This document shows, in pieces, positions 60,299-64,000 of a DNA stretch of 64,000 nucleotides. Origin of the DNA: DASQPR01 sp963836785 (GTDB taxonomy: Bacteria > Actinomycetota > Actinomycetes > Mycobacteriales > Micromonosporaceae); contig CAWIKW010000025.1 in the NCBI GenBank assembly GCA_963836785.1, positions 124,001-188,000 on the forward strand, in the 5' to 3' direction. Each line of letters opens with the position of its first letter. Position 1 is the first letter of the stretch. The position numbers were made by a program, and so were the translations under genes. The notes under the pieces are model-generated. The model did no database searches. It worked only from the letters and a program-made list of their open reading frames with translations, and had not been told where the DNA came from.

Positions 60299-61543
60299 TC
60301 AGCCGCGCCAGAGCGCGAGCATCATCGATTCGACGGCGATCCGCGGCTTGACGTTCTCCTCGATCGCGCTACGGCACGCCAGCACCGCCTCCAGCCGGCG
60401 GAGCGTGCCCTCGGCCGTCCATCGCGCCGCCGCTTGCGCCGCCGCCTCCGCGACATCGGTGTGTACGGACGCGACCGGCGCACCCAGGATCATCGCCAGC
60501 ACATCCCGGTAGAACCCGGCCAGATCGACGAGGGCGCGGTCGAGGGCGTCCCGTTGCGTACGAGTGGCCCGCGACTTCTGCCGCCGCTCCAGATCCTTCA
60601 GCACGCCGGCAGCGCCCCGGATTGCACCGGACGCGCCGCGACCGGTGCCGCCGGCACCGAGCGCGGTCTCCATTTCGGACCGTTCCTTGGTGTCCAGCTC
60701 GACCGTCGCGCTCGCGGCCTCCGCCTCGGCCGCCGCGATCAGTGCGTTGGCCGCCTCGAAGCACGCACCGATCCCGGTCAGCCGGCGCGGGATGGCGAGC
60801 ACCGCGGCCCGCCGGTCGCGCGCATCCGGATCCCGGGCCAGGCGGCGGGCCCGGCCGACGTGACCCTGCGCCGCCGCGGCGGCCCAGGCGGCCGCCTCGG
60901 GATCGGCGCCGTCACGACCGATGAGCACCGATGCGACCGCCTCGGCCGATGGCTGGCGCAGCGTCACGACGCGACATCGCGAGCGGATCGTCACCGACAC
61001 GTCGTCCGGGTGCGTCGACGGCGTACACAGCAGAAAGACGGTCCGCGGTGGCGGTTCCTCTATCGCCTTGAGCAGCGCGTTGCCGGCCTGCTCGGTCAGA
61101 CGGTCGGCGTCCTCGACCAGCAGCACCTGCCAGCGCCCCATGGTCGGGGCGGTCTGCGCCCGCAGCACGAGCGCCCGCATTTCGTTCACGCCGATCGTGA
61201 GGCCCTCCGGCACCACGAAACGTACGTCTGCGTGCGTGCCGCCGAGCGCCGTATGGCATGCCGTACAGGTGCCGTCGCCGCCGTTGGGACACTGCAGCGC
61301 CGCCGCGAACGCCCGGGCCGCGACCGACCGCCCCGAACCCGCCGGGCCGGTGAACAGCCACGCGTGGGTCATTGCGCCAGGCGGAGGCTCGTCGCCGCGT
61401 ACGATCGCCGCCGCCGCATCGGAGGCGGCCGATAGCGTCTCGATCGCATCAACCTGACCAACCAGGGCTGTCCAGACGCCGGTCGCCGCCGATGTGCCGG
61501 TCGCCGCCGATGTGCCGGTCGACGCCGGCATCGTCACCACCAT
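60299..61543 (-). CDS. holB: DNA polymerase III delta prime subunit
   Basis: A 414-residue clamp-loader protein. The P-loop is GPAGSGRS with Arg for the usual Lys, a zinc motif is spread over CPNGGDGTCTAC, and VLLVEDADRL and AIEEPPPRTVFLL are the family blocks. Two 18-bp repeats encode the TGTSAATGTSAATG start segment. The start at 61543 overlaps the end of the upstream thymidylate kinase fusion by ten bases; 61531 is an alternative. Role: part of the loader that places the sliding clamp at replication forks. Confidence 0.92.
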   Translation of the reverse strand: MVVTMPASTGTSAATGTSAATGVWTALVGQVDAIETLSAASDAAAAIVRGDEPPPGAMTHAWLFTGPAGSGRSVAARAFAAALQCPNGGDGTCTACHTALGGTHADVRFVVPEGLTIGVNEMRALVLRAQTAPTMGRWQVLLVEDADRLTEQAGNALLKAIEEPPPRTVFLLCTPSTHPDDVSVTIRSRCRVVTLRQPSAEAVASVLIGRDGADPEAAAWAAAAAQGHVGRARRLARDPDARDRRAAVLAIPRRLTGIGACFEAANALIAAAEAEAASATVELDTKERSEMETALGAGGTGRGASGAIRGAAGVLKDLERRQKSRATRTQRDALDRALVDLAGFYRDVLAMILGAPVASVHTDVAEAAAQAAARWTAEGTLRRLEAVLACRSAIEENVKPRIAVESMMLALWRG

Positions 61544-63945
61544 CGGCTGTCCGCCGTCGACGAGCGCAGCGGCAGGTCCACATCGGTCACCGCCGCGTCG
61601 ACCGCCGCGGCCGTGGCCGCCTCGATCTCCGCCGGTGAAACCTCGGGTGGCAGGGCATCGGTCGGCGGCGCCGGCACCGGATCGTCCGGAGCGCGATGCC
61701 GGGCCGCGGCGGCCGACCCTACGACGACCGGTGAGCCGTCCGGGCCGGCGCTGTCGAACGCCGCCCACGACCCCGGCTCGACGGTCGGCGCCAGCGGCGT
61801 CGTCGAACCGGTGGCCGGCGACGGGACCGCCGGCGCGGGCGGAAGCATCCGGTGGATCCGATCCCGCACGGTGAATGCGATGACGTCGACCGGTTGGGTT
61901 GCGTCCACGACGAGATAGCGGTCCGGATCGGCCGCGGCGAGATCGAGGAACGCCTGGCGGACGCGCTGATGGAACGCGAGCGACTCGGCTTCCAGTCGAT
62001 CGGCGTGGCTGCGCCGTGCCGCCCGGGCCAGCCCGATCGCCGGGTCGATGTCGAGCAGCACGACGAGGTCCGGCTTGAGACCACCGGTCGCCCAACGGGA
62101 CAGCCAGGCCACCTCCTCCGGCGGCAGCGTCCGACCGGCGCCCTGATATGCCAGCGACGAGTCGATATAGCGATCGCTCAGCACGACGGCACCACGCTGC
62201 AGCGCCGGCGTGATCACGGTCGCGACGTGGTGGGCCCGATCGGCCGCGTAGAGGAGCGCCTCGGCTCGTGGCGCCAACGGCACGTCGTCTTCGTCGTCCG
62301 GCTTGTCGAGCACGATCGACCGGATCCGCGCACCGGCCGGCGTCGCGCCCGGCTCGCGGGTGGTAACCACCACGCGGCCGTACCCGTGCAGGGTGTCCGC
62401 GAGGCGCTGCATCTGCGTCGACTTGCCGGCGCCCTCGCCGCCCTCGAAGACGATGAAACGGCCGATGCCGGGCAGCGGCCGGCCGGCCGCGGCGATCTCC
62501 GGCAATTCCTCGTCGGAGTCGCGGAGTGTCCGGCCGCGGAACGACGCGATGACGTCCGCGAGGAACGGAACGCCGGGTTTATCATCCATCTGTTTCAGTG
62601 CGGCAATGCCGGCGATGGTGCCGAACACGCCGGCCGCGAGCAGCAGCGGCCGGGTGGTCGAGATGGTGAACCCGAAGATGTCGCGAGATCCGCCCAGGCC
62701 GACCAGGAAGCTCGACAACGAGATCGTGAGCAGCAGGGTGACCTGCGTGCCGGTTTGGATGAACGCGAACACGCGACCGCGTACGTCGTCGGTCACCTCC
62801 TTGCCGAGCAACGTCGTGCCGGACAGGAACGCCATGCCGGCGCCGATGCCGACGCACAACGCGCCGATGACACCGATGAGCAGGTGCCACGCGAAGGCGA
62901 GTGCGGTGACGGCGATCGCGGCCCAGATGATCGACAGGCCGAACCATCGCCGGCGCGACAACCCGCCGACTATCCTCGGGCCGGCGACGATGCCGATCCC
63001 GAGACCGACGAAGATGCTGCCGAAGAGGATGTAGAACGCGAGATCGCCACCGCCGAGCGACTGTGCGTAGAACTTCGCCGTCCCGACGACGACGCCGGCG
63101 CCGGCGAACGCGCCGAAGATGCCGAATACCAGGCCCCGGACCAGTCGGGTCTGGGCCACATAGGCCCAGCCGTCGATAAATTGGCGCAGCAGGCTCGGCC
63201 GCTTGGCCGGCCGGTCGACGGCCCGGCCGCTGATCTCCTTGATGCCGAAGCCGACCGTGAGTGCCGTGGCCAGGAACGTCAACGCGTTGAAATACAGCGC
63301 GATGTGCGTGGCGTTGACCGGGCTGCGCGGGGACGCCGAGTGGATGCCCTCCACGATCCACGTGAACGAGGCGAGCACGATCACCGACGCGATCGGCGCA
63401 AGACCGTACGTCGTCGCGAGCGTCAACTGATTCGCGTTCTCCAGCCGCTCGCGGGGCAGCAGATTCGGCACCGACGAGTCCTTCGCCGGCGCCCACACCA
63501 TCTGGGTCGACTCGATGATGAACGTGGCGACGGCGGCCCAGCCCACGACGAGCTTCGAATCGCTGGTGAGCAGCGCAACCGTCGGGATCGACGTGAACAG
63601 CACGAACCGGATCACGTCGCAGACGACCATCGTGTAGCGACGGTCCCACCGGTCTGCGACGACTCCGGCAAGCGGCCCGAGGATGAGCGCCGGAAGCATG
63701 CGGACGGCAATGACGCCACCGAAGGCCGCGCCCTTCGCCGCCGAACCACTGACCTGCTGGGCCGCGAACGTCGAGGTGGCCAGCAGACCCAGCCAATCGC
63801 CGAGTGAGGACAGGCCAAGCACAGCCCACAGACGCCGGAAGGCCCGGATCTGCATCAGAGCTTTGAGCGCCGCGACGCCCGACAGATCCGCCGGGCTGTC
63901 GGCGGCACCGACCGCTCGACCCGCATCCACCCTTGGCACCCCCAC
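61534..63945 (-). CDS. tmk: MFS transporter-thymidylate kinase fusion
   Basis: An 803-residue fusion. Residues about 25-445 are an MFS transporter (ADRWDRRYTMVV loop between helices 2 and 3). The C-terminal kinase starts near 495 with FIVFEGGEGAGKSTQ, DRYIDSSLAYQGAGR is the DRY block and DLVVLLDIDP a later strand. The kinase phosphorylates dTMP to dTDP. Similar MFS-Tmk fusions are known in actinobacteria. The GTG at 63945 has an in-frame stop nine codons upstream, so the gene is complete in the window. A Pro-rich tail follows the kinase. Confidence 0.9.
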   Translation of the reverse strand: MGVPRVDAGRAVGAADSPADLSGVAALKALMQIRAFRRLWAVLGLSSLGDWLGLLATSTFAAQQVSGSAAKGAAFGGVIAVRMLPALILGPLAGVVADRWDRRYTMVVCDVIRFVLFTSIPTVALLTSDSKLVVGWAAVATFIIESTQMVWAPAKDSSVPNLLPRERLENANQLTLATTYGLAPIASVIVLASFTWIVEGIHSASPRSPVNATHIALYFNALTFLATALTVGFGIKEISGRAVDRPAKRPSLLRQFIDGWAYVAQTRLVRGLVFGIFGAFAGAGVVVGTAKFYAQSLGGGDLAFYILFGSIFVGLGIGIVAGPRIVGGLSRRRWFGLSIIWAAIAVTALAFAWHLLIGVIGALCVGIGAGMAFLSGTTLLGKEVTDDVRGRVFAFIQTGTQVTLLLTISLSSFLVGLGGSRDIFGFTISTTRPLLLAAGVFGTIAGIAALKQMDDKPGVPFLADVIASFRGRTLRDSDEELPEIAAAGRPLPGIGRFIVFEGGEGAGKSTQMQRLADTLHGYGRVVVTTREPGATPAGARIRSIVLDKPDDEDDVPLAPRAEALLYAADRAHHVATVITPALQRGAVVLSDRYIDSSLAYQGAGRTLPPEEVAWLSRWATGGLKPDLVVLLDIDPAIGLARAARRSHADRLEAESLAFHQRVRQAFLDLAAADPDRYLVVDATQPVDVIAFTVRDRIHRMLPPAPAVPSPATGSTTPLAPTVEPGSWAAFDSAGPDGSPVVVGSAAAARHRAPDDPVPAPPTDALPPEVSPAEIEAATAAAVDAAVTDVDLPLRSSTADSRWW

Positions 63946-64000
63946 GCCGATCGTGGGCAGGACGCGCGGCTAGTCGAGTGCTGCCGACTACCAGCGGTCC

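Noticed and set aside
61852..63807. A 651-codon plus-strand frame opposite the MFS-tmk gene
   Set aside because: Composition is typical of a shadow frame (Arg/Asp-rich), without hydrophobic core or motif.

Overview
The window is a complete, gene-dense stretch of a very GC-rich chromosome. Its content points to an actinobacterium: a glucosyl-3-phosphoglycerate synthase/phosphatase pair, a DUF3263 protein, an F420-type pyridoxamine-oxidase-fold protein, an MFS-thymidylate kinase fusion next to holB, an EspC-like type VII secretion substrate, a 13E12/DUF222 HNH relic, paired acyl-CoA dehydrogenases, and many GTG starts and ATGA overlaps. I cannot assign a genus from the sequence alone.

Layout. 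0-11 kb: an ArsR-like regulator; a threonine synthase under a SAM-I riboswitch; the gpgS-gpgP pair; an ABC-2 permease coupled to a large protein that fuses a secreted alpha/beta hydrolase to a cytosolic ABC ATPase; and a Cdc48-like AAA ATPase. 11-14.4 kb: a small VOC protein, a DUF3263 protein, a frameshifted DUF222/HNH endonuclease and a degenerate repeat region. 14.4-17.6 kb: an amino-sugar module of a DeoR regulator divergent from ROK kinase and nagA, with repeated candidate operators between them. 17.7-24.7 kb: PAP2 phosphatase, RCK-pore-RCK channel-like protein, sulfotransferase, uronate-dehydrogenase-like protein, an orphan MsiK/UgpC ATPase and YciI. 24.9-36.2 kb: accessory metabolism (MFS exporter, hydrolases, FAD and F420-type oxidoreductases, a kinase-like protein, acyltransferase, TetR with two hydrolases, RmlD-like protein).

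36.4-42 kb: peptidase E, then a decayed patch (VOC pseudogene, duplicated leaderless promoter, integrase C-terminal scrap) ending at tRNA-Thr(UGU), followed by small hypothetical genes and a pentapeptide-repeat protein. 42.2-50.8 kb: Baeyer-Villiger-type monooxygenase plus hydrolase, trmB, glutathione peroxidase, a degenerate uridine-kinase-like protein, a proline-rich/membrane protein pair and an acyl-CoA dehydrogenase pair. 51-58 kb: M20 amidohydrolase, kinase-like and transglutaminase-like pair, MBL hydrolase, DUF1707 protein and a membrane metallophosphoesterase. 58-64 kb: ricT, a three-gene YbaB/EspC-like/helical operon, holB and an MFS-tmk fusion.

Recurring themes are short tandem repeats, many of them in promoter regions. 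Intergenic units have lengths such as 12, 14, 15 and 43 bp, while repeats inside genes have units that are multiples of three. There are also several near-perfect palindromes beside catabolic operons, and a shared 20-odd-base element containing a DnaA-box-like core upstream of two unrelated minus-strand operons. The most unusual single objects are the hydrolase-ABC fusion, the riboswitch whose closing helix overlaps the thrC ribosome binding site, and the twin leaderless promoters.
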